From NCBI GenBank assembly GCA_937922945.1, contig CAKZUP010000065.1, positions 23,307-87,306 on the forward strand: a stretch of DNA of 64,000 nucleotides, in the 5' to 3' direction. Below the pieces are notes generated by a model that was given only the letters and a program-made list of their open reading frames with translations, was not told the DNA's origin and did not search any database. Shown here piece after piece: positions 41,896 through 51,290 of the stretch. Origin of the DNA: an uncultured Granulosicoccaceae bacterium. GTDB lineage: Bacteria > Pseudomonadota > Gammaproteobacteria > Granulosicoccales > Granulosicoccaceae. Each line of letters opens with the position of its first letter. Within the stretch, counting starts at the first letter, position 1. The translations under genes were made by a program, and so were the position numbers.

Positions 41896-42327
41896 ATGAA
41901 AGACCTTGAGAAAAATATTCGTGCATTCCTAATGCTAGGGCTATCCAGTGTTGAGCTGATAGCCCTGTTCGCTACTGGCATTGCGACAACCTTCGCCATT
42001 TATTTTGAAATCATGATCATGGTGAACAATAGCCATGTCTCGCTCGCTGATCTACTTCTGATGTTTCTGTATCTGGAAGTATTGGCCATGATTGGGCAGT
42101 ACTTAAGAACGGGGCAGATTCAGGTACGATTTCCTCTTTACATAGCCATAGTTGCGTTGGCCCGCTATTTAATCATTGATTCAAAAGATCTGGAATACAC
42201 CCGAATAATGGGAATTGCCGGCGCCATTCTGTTGCTAACCCTGGCTGTTTTGGTCATTCGGTATGGGCACACCGCCTATCCTTATAAAAAGCTTGAAGAT
42301 GGGAAACCTGGCGATCAAGCACCCTAA
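41896..42327 (+). CDS. PsiE family membrane protein
   Basis: A 143-residue protein with four membrane helices that matches the phosphate-starvation-inducible PsiE family by length, topology and the RYLIIDSKDLEYTRI-like region after helix three. PsiE function is unknown. It follows pufC by 54 bases on the same strand and may be co-transcribed; whether it serves the photosystem is unclear. Confidence 0.75.
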   Translation: MKDLEKNIRAFLMLGLSSVELIALFATGIATTFAIYFEIMIMVNNSHVSLADLLLMFLYLEVLAMIGQYLRTGQIQVRFPLYIAIVALARYLIIDSKDLEYTRIMGIAGAILLLTLAVLVIRYGHTAYPYKKLEDGKPGDQAP

Positions 42328-42457
42328 AATCCTATGCGATACCGGTGCTGATAAAAAGACCATGCACTAAGAATCTGCTTGTTGACTGACTGACAGTAGA
42401 GGTTATTGAAGTATCATAGAGTTTCCCAGACTATCAATTTCAAAGTATGATGCCCGC

Positions 42458-42916
42458 ATGAATGCAATAGCTATAGCAATACACGTTGCCGCCGCGGTTA
42501 TTTGGGTTGGTGGCCTTTTTTTCGCCTATGTCGTTTTACGACCATCTGCTTTGAGTCTCGAACCACCCGAGCGTTTGCAACTGTGGGCTGCTGTGTTCAA
42601 ACGTTTTTTTCCGTGGGTATGGATGGCCATCATCATCCTGATACTCAGCGGCTATTGGTTGATATTCGATTGGTTTAAAGGCTTTGCAACGTCACCACCT
42701 TACGTTCATTTAATGCACTTAATAGGGTGGGTCATGGCGTTGTTGTTCATCTACCTTTATCACAGAATCTATCCCGTATTTGTCAAAGCCGTCGAACAAC
42801 AGCAATGGCCCGAAGGCGCTGCTGCTCTGAACCGAATCAGGCATGTGGTATTGATAAACCTGGTTCTAGGGTTCATTCTATTGGTGCTGGTTGCAGCCTT
42901 ACAGCGTCTGGGCTAA
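42458..42916 (+). CDS. CopD-like four-helix membrane protein
   Basis: A 152-residue protein with four hydrophobic segments. The start IHVAAAVIWVGGLFFAYVVLRP, with His and the WVGG motif, is typical of the CopD/DUF membrane family associated with copper handling or heme-like ligands. It stands alone 130 bases after psiE. Substrate not known. Confidence 0.7.
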   Translation: MNAIAIAIHVAAAVIWVGGLFFAYVVLRPSALSLEPPERLQLWAAVFKRFFPWVWMAIIILILSGYWLIFDWFKGFATSPPYVHLMHLIGWVMALLFIYLYHRIYPVFVKAVEQQQWPEGAAALNRIRHVVLINLVLGFILLVLVAALQRLG

Positions 42917-43035
42917 TAGCGCTTTTGTACGGCTGCATCCTAGCGGAGACTCGTTGTAATTCGCTGTTGGTAGCCTTGGTGGGTGTCTCTCCATCTTTTG
43001 CGAGTTTGAAAAATGGCTTATCGTATTTGCCCGTT

Positions 43036-43962
43036 TTATTGCACTCGCAAATTATCGAAATATAACGTGGGGTTATTTTCAGGACTGGCCATATAAAGAA
43101 TTACCCTCATGATTTTAGTGAGATTAGGTGGGTTGCCATAAACCTCTAAAGCAAATTCCTCGAAAGGCACACTAATACTTGAGTGCCCTGGCTGCAAATC
43201 GCGGCGCGCTATCATTCTATTAGTGTCAGTACTTCCATTTGATTGGTAGTCCACTCTGAAGTTAAGTCTCACCTCATCGGTGTGCTTATTGAACACATCA
43301 AAAGTCAACGCATTGTAGTTTGACCAATCTTTTGCAACCTCCTCGAAGCGAACGTGGGGCCATTGAGCGGGTAGGTAAGTCACCATCAGGCTTTTGCCCG
43401 CACTTTCCGGCCAAATAGATTGGTAGTTGTTGATCCTGGAAGTAGTGTTATAGTTTCCAATTCTTGCATCAGCTGCAAAATGATCGAAGTGAGCAATAAC
43501 AGGTAGTGTCGGGCCTAGCCACTTATTGGCGAGGAAATAGGCGGGCTTGCGAACACACCATGTTAAAAGAACGATGCCTAAGAGCATACAGACCATTTTA
43601 ATAGACAACCGAAGTTTGACCATCATAGCGGCACTGAAGCACATGCCAGCAACGATGCCCACAGCATTTATAAGAATATCTGCACCGCTGGCGCCTCTGC
43701 CTATAATGTGTTGCACCGCTTCAATAACTATTCCCAGTCCAAATAACGATACGGCAACCACGCTGAAAGTTGTTGTCGTGTACTGTGGCGATTTCCACAC
43801 TAATGTTGAGATGCTAAAGAACGCTAAGAAACACATAGCAAGCCCATGCCCAGCGTTTTGCATGGAGTTCCAAAAGAGGGTATTGCCCGGTAGTGTTGTT
43901 GTGGTGAAGACGGTAAGCAGTACAAGCCCTAATCCGATGTTCAGAAGAATGATCTGACGCAT
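43036..43962 (-). CDS. VanZ-domain protein with C-terminal carbohydrate-binding-like domain
   Basis: The first ~150 residues have five membrane helices with the VanZ-type pattern (NAGHGLAMCFLAF, IEAVQHIIGRGASGADILINAVG). Residues about 165-308 look like an extracytoplasmic beta-sandwich (SLMVTYLPAQWPHVRFEE ... NPTLYFDNLRV), similar to CBM11-like domains ending in a D-N-L/I strand. It is convergent to the CopD-like gene and upstream of rhaK on the same strand. Function unknown; a cell-surface glycan role is inference. Confidence 0.75.
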   Translation of the reverse strand: MRQIILLNIGLGLVLLTVFTTTTLPGNTLFWNSMQNAGHGLAMCFLAFFSISTLVWKSPQYTTTTFSVVAVSLFGLGIVIEAVQHIIGRGASGADILINAVGIVAGMCFSAAMMVKLRLSIKMVCMLLGIVLLTWCVRKPAYFLANKWLGPTLPVIAHFDHFAADARIGNYNTTSRINNYQSIWPESAGKSLMVTYLPAQWPHVRFEEVAKDWSNYNALTFDVFNKHTDEVRLNFRVDYQSNGSTDTNRMIARRDLQPGHSSISVPFEEFALEVYGNPPNLTKIMRVILYMASPENNPTLYFDNLRVQ

Positions 43963-43981
43963 TTATCGCTGGCATCTCTGT

Positions 43982-45367
43982 TCAGGCACGATAAATTAAA
44001 CTTGACCACTCGCTCGCATACGCCTGCAAGTATTCAGCGATGACATCGCTCTTCGGTGTTAGCTCAACACTACTAGCTGGCCACTGTTCAATGCCGCCAG
44101 CCAACAAGGCGCCTCCTTGGCTTGTTCCTGTCATCCCGACAGAACTTAGTACACGCGATTGTGAAGCCACTACCAACATGTCCAGGTACACCCAGTTATC
44201 GGTAAACGGGCCTTCTACAATAACCGGCCCATCATGACCGATAAGTTCGAGGCAATGCGAGGTAACTAATGCAAGATACAACGCCACAGCCGCGCCTTTT
44301 TGACCAGTGCCGATTGCCGGCTCAATATCATCACGCCACATCGATTGCATTCCTTGAAACGGGCCTGTATCGGGCACAACAGCAGGAAGCAACATAACTC
44401 TATCCTTCAATATATTTTCCAGATCACTATAAGTCGGGATTGGATAGGGCTCTTGTGTTGCCAGTTCATATTCACGACCACCCATAAAGCGGGCCGACGG
44501 TACCGGGTTACCCATGGCATTCACATTGATCAATGTGTCTTTGCTCGGATCGAGGACGACGTGTTTACCGCCAATCGCCATGGCGATAACCCAGGTGCCA
44601 GTAGATACTACGCTGAACGGTGGTGTATTGCGCAGTATATGGGGTAGCAAAGATGCGTTTGAATCGTGGATACCGCATAAAACAGATGTCTCTTTGGCAA
44701 GGCCCGTCTGTTCGACAATTTCAGGCAATAGTGGACCCAGAATGTCTCCAGGTTTTCGCACTGCTGCCATTTTGTCTGTTAATCCAAGTGTCTTAACAAG
44801 CGATGAAAAGCACCGCTTATAGGGATTCCATAAATCGGTATGACAACCTAGTGAGGTCATATCAGTTGCGGTAATACCTGTCAGTCGATGACCCCAATAT
44901 TGAGGATAGGTAACAAGCTGTATTGTGCGCTCGAGCAGGGTGGGATCTTTCGCGAATTGCCAGTACAGTTGTGCACCAATGTTCAAACCGCCAGCGAGTC
45001 TGGGCGAACCTGTTTCGTCAAACGCTGGCCTGATACTGTCGTATTCGTCAGCGGTTTGCTCAACGCCGGTAAATTCATAATCGAGAATCGGTGCAGCCAA
45101 CGTGCCATCGGCGGCAAGCAGTGCAGCACAGGCGCCGTGCGTGGTGATGGATATGTCACTGATACCGTGTTGTGCGTGGAAGTCTTGCAGTCCTTTTAAC
45201 AAAAATGTCCATATTCCTTCCGTATCAAAGTGTGGCCACGGTTCCGCGTCTACTACAGTGTTTGGTTTTGTGATGACGTCCAGTTCAGACAGAGTCGCAA
45301 GATCGACCAAAGCAAGTTTTACGTTGGTTTTGCCAATATCGATAACGGCAATGTTGCCTGATTTCAT
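43982..45367 (-). CDS. rhaK: FGGY-family sugar kinase, rhamnose pathway (RhaK type)
   Basis: A 461-residue kinase of the FGGY family: N-terminal phosphate loop [15 protein letters not shown] and a second-domain [13 protein letters not shown]. By position after rhaU in an rhaRSTPQUK arrangement it corresponds to the Rhizobium leguminosarum rhamnose kinase, which is also needed for transport activity there. The exact substrate (rhamnose or rhamnulose) cannot be read from the sequence. It overlaps rhaU by four bases. Confidence 0.85.
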   Translation of the reverse strand: MKSGNIAVIDIGKTNVKLALVDLATLSELDVITKPNTVVDAEPWPHFDTEGIWTFLLKGLQDFHAQHGISDISITTHGACAALLAADGTLAAPILDYEFTGVEQTADEYDSIRPAFDETGSPRLAGGLNIGAQLYWQFAKDPTLLERTIQLVTYPQYWGHRLTGITATDMTSLGCHTDLWNPYKRCFSSLVKTLGLTDKMAAVRKPGDILGPLLPEIVEQTGLAKETSVLCGIHDSNASLLPHILRNTPPFSVVSTGTWVIAMAIGGKHVVLDPSKDTLINVNAMGNPVPSARFMGGREYELATQEPYPIPTYSDLENILKDRVMLLPAVVPDTGPFQGMQSMWRDDIEPAIGTGQKGAAVALYLALVTSHCLELIGHDGPVIVEGPFTDNWVYLDMLVVASQSRVLSSVGMTGTSQGGALLAGGIEQWPASSVELTPKSDVIAEYLQAYASEWSSLIYRA

Positions 45368-45678
45368 GGCAAGTGAAAGACGGTTTTCAGCTCGGTGGCA
45401 ACGGGCTGGTTGTCGTTGTGTGTCTCCATAATGTCAGCCATGTGTTCCCACCAGCGCTTCATTATGTCGGTATGCGGCAAATTATCCATTGTGTGGTTAT
45501 CGGTGCGCCACAGTACGCCAAAGAGTATGTTTGTGTCCTCGTCCAGGTGAATCGAGTAATCGGTTATACCGGCTTGCTTTAAAAGCGTAATAAGTTCGGG
45601 CCAAATTTCGTCATGACGCTTGCGGTACTCTTTTTCGCATCCATGGTTCAGTTTCATCTTGAATGCATATTTTTCCAT
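45364..45678 (-). CDS. rhaU: L-rhamnose mutarotase
   Basis: This enzyme interconverts the anomers of L-rhamnose. With the start at ATG 45678 it has 104 residues, the same as E. coli RhaM, and the catalytic H22 (RHDEIWPEL) and Y41 fall at matching positions; RWWEHM and the C-terminal FHLP are also family features. It has a TAATG junction with rhaQ. A start at 45693 would add five residues. Confidence 0.93.
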   Translation of the reverse strand: MEKYAFKMKLNHGCEKEYRKRHDEIWPELITLLKQAGITDYSIHLDEDTNILFGVLWRTDNHTMDNLPHTDIMKRWWEHMADIMETHNDNQPVATELKTVFHLP

Positions 45679-46682
45679 TAGCGATGTTTCCATTTAGACC
45701 AAAGCCTGGGCAGTGCGATAACACCAATTAGGAGCGCGCCAATGACGATAGACATAACAATACCCGGCACGTTGAGTAAACCCAGTCCGAATGTTACTAG
45801 TCCCATTACAAAGGCTGCGATGACTACACCGGGCAAGGTACCCGAACCACCTAGAATATTGACACCGCCGAGCACCACCATCGTTACGATTTCAAGCTCC
45901 CAACCTGTCGCTATGGATGGTCGTGTTGAGCCCAGCCGAGAGGTTAGACAGATGGCTGCAACACCTGCCATAAGTCCTGTTAATAAAAAGAGTATGAATT
46001 TGACGCGCGCGACACGTATGCCCGAAAACAAAGCGCCTGTAGGGTTGTTGCCTATTGCGTAAACGGCTCGGCCAAAGTTGGTTTTGTGGAGCAGAATGCT
46101 GTAAACGATGGCCAGCAGTACAAACAACACAAACTCAAATGAAATAACCCAGAACACATAGCCCTGGCCGAAGAAAGCAAAATCGGCAGGATAACCACGG
46201 TAAGCCTGATCGCCTAAAATGATATAGCTGATGCCGCGGAACAAACTCATCGTGCCGATCGTGGCAACAATGGATGGCAGGCCCAATCGTGTTACCAGTA
46301 ATCCGTTGAACGCACCACAAAGTAAACCTGTTCCAAGCCCTACGAGCACCAACACAGGAGTCCCCGCTCCGGCCTGAACAGCTGCACCCATGGCAGTAGA
46401 CGCCAGTGCGATAATGGCTGCGACGGATAAATCAATTTCCCCGGCTATGATTAACAGGGCCAGAGCAAATGCGATGTACGCTTTTTCGGTGAAGTTGAAA
46501 GTCGCATCGCTGAGGTTCCATGCATTAAGAAAGTAGGGTGACGCGAACGAGTTTGCGATAAAGATGGCAATGGCCACCAGCATCAGCAAACTCTCCCAAC
46601 TCTTCAGGCTTTGTTCAAGTCTTGATTTGATACGATCGGGTATAACGTTCGCTACTTCTGTAGCTGTATTGGAACCACTCAT
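45678..46682 (-). CDS. rhaQ: Rhamnose ABC transporter permease (RhaQ)
   Basis: A 334-residue permease of the ribose/xylose (CUT2) family, about eight to ten helices, with [15 protein letters not shown] and [15 protein letters not shown], typical of the family. With RhaP it forms the channel. Overlaps of four bases with rhaP and one with rhaU show strict operon structure. Confidence 0.88.
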   Translation of the reverse strand: MSGSNTATEVANVIPDRIKSRLEQSLKSWESLLMLVAIAIFIANSFASPYFLNAWNLSDATFNFTEKAYIAFALALLIIAGEIDLSVAAIIALASTAMGAAVQAGAGTPVLVLVGLGTGLLCGAFNGLLVTRLGLPSIVATIGTMSLFRGISYIILGDQAYRGYPADFAFFGQGYVFWVISFEFVLFVLLAIVYSILLHKTNFGRAVYAIGNNPTGALFSGIRVARVKFILFLLTGLMAGVAAICLTSRLGSTRPSIATGWELEIVTMVVLGGVNILGGSGTLPGVVIAAFVMGLVTFGLGLLNVPGIVMSIVIGALLIGVIALPRLWSKWKHR

Positions 46683-47662
46683 GCTGGTTGCTCCGCTGAC
46701 TTGAGAATAATGCGCCCCTTGCGCCGGTTTGCGCGTGCATTAAGTGTGACGGCGATAATGATGGCAGCACCAGAAATAGCGAGTTGCCAGAACGGGGATA
46801 TATTCACCACAGGCAACGCATTTTTGATAACACCCAAAAACAGTGCACCCAGCAAAGCTCCCCCCACTGTACCGATACCACCTGTGATAGCTACGCCACC
46901 AATAACGCACGCTGCAACGACATCCAGTTCAAAACCACCAGCGATATCAACATACGCTACTGCATAGCGCGATACCCAAAGATAGCCGGTCAATCCTGCC
47001 AGCGCGCCAGAGAGTGTAAACGCGACAAACTGTGTTCGACCGACGTTGATGCCTGCATAGGTGGCAGCGTGACTGTTGCCGCCAGCCGCATAGGCGGCGC
47101 GTCCAAAGGTGGTGCGCGTCATAACGATGGTGAAAACGATTACGGCAAGGATTGCTATCCAACTCAGAACGGGTAGGCCGAATAACTCAGCGCGTGGGAA
47201 TGCCTTGAATGCTGGACTCATTTCGTGGCTGTTCACCCACTTGCCGTCGGAGATGAGAAAAATGATGCCTCGGAAGATTGTCATTGTGCCCAAGGTAACA
47301 ACTATCGGAGGGATGTCGAGCTTCCAGACCAGAAGGCCATTGACCATACCCATGAGCGTGCCAAGCATGACCGCGATAATCAGGATGAAAGCGACGGGCA
47401 AATTCGGAAACGCTACATTGATCATCGCCACCACCATACCCGTCAAAGCAAGGTTTGCAGCAACAGACAGATCAATGCACTTTGTCAGTATAACGATCAT
47501 CTGACCAATGGCGAGCAGGATAAGCGGCGAGGTGTCGTTGAAAACACTCGCTAAGTTTGACGGTGCAACAAAGTTAGGAAAGCGAAGTGATATCAATCCC
47601 AGCAGTACCGCGATAGCGCCAAGAAGGAGTGCCTCGCGTGAAGTAATCAGCTTGCGTAACAT
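46679..47662 (-). CDS. rhaP: Rhamnose ABC transporter permease (RhaP)
   Basis: A 327-residue CUT2 permease related to RhaQ: KCIDLSVAANLALTG and IGGVAITGGIGTVGGALLG are the matching motifs. It follows the ATPase gene by nine bases. Naming follows the R. leguminosarum gene order. Confidence 0.88.
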   Translation of the reverse strand: MLRKLITSREALLLGAIAVLLGLISLRFPNFVAPSNLASVFNDTSPLILLAIGQMIVILTKCIDLSVAANLALTGMVVAMINVAFPNLPVAFILIIAVMLGTLMGMVNGLLVWKLDIPPIVVTLGTMTIFRGIIFLISDGKWVNSHEMSPAFKAFPRAELFGLPVLSWIAILAVIVFTIVMTRTTFGRAAYAAGGNSHAATYAGINVGRTQFVAFTLSGALAGLTGYLWVSRYAVAYVDIAGGFELDVVAACVIGGVAITGGIGTVGGALLGALFLGVIKNALPVVNISPFWQLAISGAAIIIAVTLNARANRRKGRIILKSAEQPA

Positions 47663-47671
47663 AACGTTGCC

Positions 47672-49189
47672 TTATATTCCCGCTGCGTGACGGACCAATG
47701 TTTCGGGTGTTAATTCACTACGGCTGATCTCAGCGACACGCCGCCCTTCACGCATGACAATGACGCGGTCTGACATGCCAATAATCTCCGGGATTTCGGA
47801 ACTCACCATGATCACGGCCAAGCCCTGTGCTGCCAGCTCAGCCATAAATTCGTGCACAGCTGCCTTCGAACCAATATCGATACCCTTTGTTGGTTCATCA
47901 AGAATAATCACCTTTGGTTGCGTCGCAAGCCACTTTGCAATGACGACTTTCTGCTGGTTGCCGCCCGACAAATTACCCGTCAGTGTGTCGAGTGATGCGG
48001 CACGCAGGTCGAGCCGTTGTGTATATTCGCGTGCCAAAGCGAATTCTTCAGCCAGGCGAATAAATCCGTTTTTTGATGTTTGCTTTAGCGAGGGCAACGT
48101 TATGTTCTGAAAGATCGGTAAGGCGGTGATAGCGCCTTGTGTGCCGCGGTCTTCCGGCACGTAGACAATACCCGCTTGCGTTGCATCCGCAGATGAACGA
48201 ATCGTGATAGGTTCGCCATCAATTTTGATCGTACCCGTTGCGGCATGAGTGATACCGAATAACGATTGCATGAATTCAGATCGACCGGCACCGACTAATC
48301 CGTAGAAGCCAAGAATTTCGCCGCGCCTTAGTGTGAAGCTTATGCCGGCAAACTCGGTGGGGTGACTCATGTTGTCTACCTCGAGCACATCCTTGCCGAT
48401 GTTTGGCACGCGAGTTGGAAATATCTGGTTGACATTACGGCCCACCATCATCTTCACCAACTCACCTTCATTTATTTCATCAACGCGTCCATCGGCGACA
48501 AATTGTCCATCCCGATAAACAGTAAAGCGATCCGCAATATGGAAGATCTCATCAAACTTGTGGCTAATAAAGAGGATGGCCTTGTTTTGTGCCTTGAGCT
48601 TTTCAACTAATTCATAGAGCTCCTGAATTTCTTTGTGGCTAAGCGCTGCTGTAGGCTCATCCATAATAACGACACGCGCGTCAGTGGATAATGCGCGAGC
48701 TATAGCGACGAGGTGTTTGTTAGCAATCCCGAGATCGCGTAGCCGTTGAGCAGGATCAATTTCAGCGCCAATGCTCTTAAGAATCTCTGCGGCCTTTCGC
48801 ACCATAGCCGAGCGATCAATCAACCCAAAGACACCGCGCGGAGCATGACCAAGAAAGATATTTTCGGCTACTGACAACTCATCGAACAGCACAGTCTCTT
48901 GGTGAATGGCAGTAATGCCCATGGCTGCTGCGGCTTGTGCCGTTGGTAAGTGAGTGGCAGTTCCGTCAACGTAAATGGTGCCACCATCAGGCTGATATAT
49001 ACCGGTAAGAATCTTTACGACGGTTGATTTACCTGCTCCGTTTTCGCCTACCAGCGCCGTGACTTCGCCAGGATACAGATTCAGTTTTACGTCATCGAGT
49101 GCTTTGACACCCGGGAAGATTTTAGTAATCCCGTGCAGTGACAGGACAGGCACTTGATGTGAGTTGGATTGAGTTGTAGTTGCATGCAT
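47672..49189 (-). CDS. rhaT: Rhamnose ABC transporter ATPase (RhaT, two nucleotide-binding domains)
   Basis: A 505-residue double ATPase of the CUT2 class. Domain 1 has Walker A GENGAGKST and Walker B VVIMDEPTAAL; domain 2 has the usual degenerate Walker A (GLVGAGRSE), an intact signature LSGGNQQKVVIAKW and Walker B VIILDEPTKGID. The RbsA/XylG-like layout fits a monosaccharide transporter. Confidence 0.9.
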   Translation of the reverse strand: MHATTTQSNSHQVPVLSLHGITKIFPGVKALDDVKLNLYPGEVTALVGENGAGKSTVVKILTGIYQPDGGTIYVDGTATHLPTAQAAAAMGITAIHQETVLFDELSVAENIFLGHAPRGVFGLIDRSAMVRKAAEILKSIGAEIDPAQRLRDLGIANKHLVAIARALSTDARVVIMDEPTAALSHKEIQELYELVEKLKAQNKAILFISHKFDEIFHIADRFTVYRDGQFVADGRVDEINEGELVKMMVGRNVNQIFPTRVPNIGKDVLEVDNMSHPTEFAGISFTLRRGEILGFYGLVGAGRSEFMQSLFGITHAATGTIKIDGEPITIRSSADATQAGIVYVPEDRGTQGAITALPIFQNITLPSLKQTSKNGFIRLAEEFALAREYTQRLDLRAASLDTLTGNLSGGNQQKVVIAKWLATQPKVIILDEPTKGIDIGSKAAVHEFMAELAAQGLAVIMVSSEIPEIIGMSDRVIVMREGRRVAEISRSELTPETLVRHAAGI

Positions 49190-49255
49190 GGACGAATCAA
49201 CAATGCGTCAAATGGCCTCGGCGACAAATTGCACCGAGGCCAGGTGACTGGCAGT

Positions 49256-50257
49256 TTAGAAGATGGACTTGAATTCGTCGATGTTTGAACTGTCGTAGAC
49301 AAATGGATCAGCCATAGCGCCTGAAGTGGTATCGTCGAGCACGATTGTACCCATACGCCCCATCGGAATCTCAGAGCCTGCTTCGGCTTTTGCCTTGTCG
49401 GATGCGAGAGCGTGGGCGATCATGGTCGCCGAATAACCTAGATCGATAGGATTCCAAATGGCAAACGATTTTGATGCACCGCTTTCAATAGCACCGGCCA
49501 TTTCTGACGGAAGACCCAGGCCTGTTACATTTATCTCACCTGATTTGCCTGCGTCATCCACGGCTTGCGCTGCGGCTACGATGCCGACGGATGTCGGTGC
49601 AATAATGGCATCAAGATCGGGATAGGATTGCATTAGGCCTTGTGCTTCACGATAAGATTTGTCAGCCAGGTCGTCACCATAGACGGTCGTGACAACTTCG
49701 ATGCCGGGATAATCTCCCATAACCTTGTTCATCTCGTCAATCCAGATATTTTGATTGGTGGCGGTAGCGGTTGCAGATAACACCGCCACTTGACCACCAT
49801 CAGGTAAGTGATCGGCCGCCAGTTTAATTATCATATTGCCAATCAGCGCGTTGGATGACGGATTCAAATGCATCTGACGACCTTCTTCAGCCACGCCTGA
49901 ATCCCAGGATATAACCGTGATGCCACGCTGCATGGCTTTCTTTAATGCGGGAACCAGTGCATCAGGATCGTTTGCAGAAATAGCAATAGCATCCACGTTT
50001 TGCGCGATGAGTGAATTAATGACTTCTATCTGACCTTCTGCGGTGGTGTCGGTTGGGCCAGTGTAAATAATTTCAACGTTGCCAAGCTCGCCAGCAGCTT
50101 CTTCAGCGCCTTTGGCTGCAGCTTCGAAAAAGCCAATCCCCAAGGCTTTAACCACTAATGCGATGCGCATGTTGTCTTGTGCAAATGCGGTACTGCTGAA
50201 CAAGCTGGATGCGAGGAGGAGCCCTGCAGCCAGCTTAAGGTTTTTGAATCGAATCAT
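49256..50257 (-). CDS. rhaS: Rhamnose-binding periplasmic protein (RhaS)
   Basis: A 333-residue solute-binding protein of the ribose-binding (peripla_BP_4) type. Residues 1-26 form a signal peptide ending AFA before QDNMRIALV. DAIAISANDPDALVPALK and the middle hinge sequences are typical. It is the first transporter gene after rhaR. Confidence 0.88.
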   Translation of the reverse strand: MIRFKNLKLAAGLLLASSLFSSTAFAQDNMRIALVVKALGIGFFEAAAKGAEEAAGELGNVEIIYTGPTDTTAEGQIEVINSLIAQNVDAIAISANDPDALVPALKKAMQRGITVISWDSGVAEEGRQMHLNPSSNALIGNMIIKLAADHLPDGGQVAVLSATATATNQNIWIDEMNKVMGDYPGIEVVTTVYGDDLADKSYREAQGLMQSYPDLDAIIAPTSVGIVAAAQAVDDAGKSGEINVTGLGLPSEMAGAIESGASKSFAIWNPIDLGYSATMIAHALASDKAKAEAGSEIPMGRMGTIVLDDTTSGAMADPFVYDSSNIDEFKSIF

Positions 50258-50294
50258 GTTATTACTCCATGGTATCTCGACGATTTAGGCTGAA

Positions 50295-51101
50295 TCATGA
50301 GGCAGCCTGTTCCTCGTTCTGCACGGCGCCGGTTTTGGCGACGATCAGTGTTACCTCTGCTGCTTCTAACATTGCAGCAGACTTATCTGTAATACCTTCA
50401 TCGGTGATAACAGTATCAATGCGCTCAAGCGCACACAGCACTAAACTTGATCGAGTTTCAAATTTTGTACTGTCCACTAATACCACCAATTCATCGGCTT
50501 GGTTAAGCAGTTTTTGTTCGGCCTGAATCAACAGCGGATCAGCCTCCATAAGCCCAATTGGCGCAAGACCTTGCGCGCCCATAAACATGCGTTTTGCGTA
50601 GAAATTGCGTGTGACATCATTATCAAACGGGGACAGGATGATGTACTGCTCGCGATAGATAACGCCGCCCGATAGCATGATGTTGTTCTTGGAATGCTTG
50701 AGAAGATGCTCGGCGATCGGGAACGAATTGGTGAACACCTGACAGCGCCGCAAAGCGAGCGGGTGCACCATTTGGAAAGTCGTGGTGCCGCCATTAATGA
50801 TAATTGAATCGCCATCCTCACAAAGATCAACAGCGCACCGCGCGATGGCCTGTTTCTGCTTGATTTGCCGCGTCTCGTTAACCGAGAAAGGGCGACCAGC
50901 AAGGCCGACAATTTGTGGCGGGTTTACAGCTTCTGCACCGCCGCGTACGCGGCGCAATTTTTTTTGCATGTGCAGTGCTGCTATGTCTCTGCGTATTGTT
51001 GCTTCCGATACTTGTGTCAGATTGCACAGATCAGCCACGGTTGCCACTGGTCGATCTTCTATGGCAGAAAGAATGATTGTATGACGTTCTTTTTCGTGCA
51101 T
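50295..51101 (-). CDS. rhaR: DeoR-family regulator of the rhamnose locus (RhaR)
   Basis: A 268-residue regulator with an N-terminal winged helix (VADLCNLTQVSEATIRRDIA) and a C-terminal sugar-phosphate-sensing domain (INGGTTTFQMV, VDSTKFETRS). DeoR proteins usually repress neighbouring sugar genes until a phosphorylated intermediate binds. I chose ATG 51101, with GGGGGA before it, over a longer start at 51155. Divergent from rhaD. Confidence 0.9.
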   Translation of the reverse strand: MHEKERHTIILSAIEDRPVATVADLCNLTQVSEATIRRDIAALHMQKKLRRVRGGAEAVNPPQIVGLAGRPFSVNETRQIKQKQAIARCAVDLCEDGDSIIINGGTTTFQMVHPLALRRCQVFTNSFPIAEHLLKHSKNNIMLSGGVIYREQYIILSPFDNDVTRNFYAKRMFMGAQGLAPIGLMEADPLLIQAEQKLLNQADELVVLVDSTKFETRSSLVLCALERIDTVITDEGITDKSAAMLEAAEVTLIVAKTGAVQNEEQAAS

Positions 51102-51139
51102 CAGATTCCCCCGTGGAAAATCATATTGGCCTGATTTTT

Positions 51140-51290
51140 TTGCAGTGTCAATCAAAATAACTCAACATCAACCAAATAATCAATTTTAATGATTGAAAAT
51201 GACGGCTAATGATTGACATTTTGATGTGATCAGCGCATTGTTTGTCATTGATTAGTGGCAGTGTTGGTACCTATGACAGGAGATGTCCGT
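51140..51290. promoter_or_regulatory. rhaR/rhaD intergenic operators
   Basis: TGATTGACA occurs inverted at 51146-51154 and direct at 51210-51218; TAATGATTGA is directly repeated at 51187-51196 and 51207-51216 (20-base period), and CATTGATTA recurs near 51246-51254. Such spaced half-sites in AT-rich DNA suit a DeoR-type repressor controlling both directions. The rhaD ribosome site AGGAG lies at 51279-51283. Confidence 0.65.

Noticed and set aside
45678..47662. Ribose or xylose transporter permeases
   Set aside because: The family is shared, but rhaU, rhaK, rhaD and rhaI around them make rhamnose the better call.
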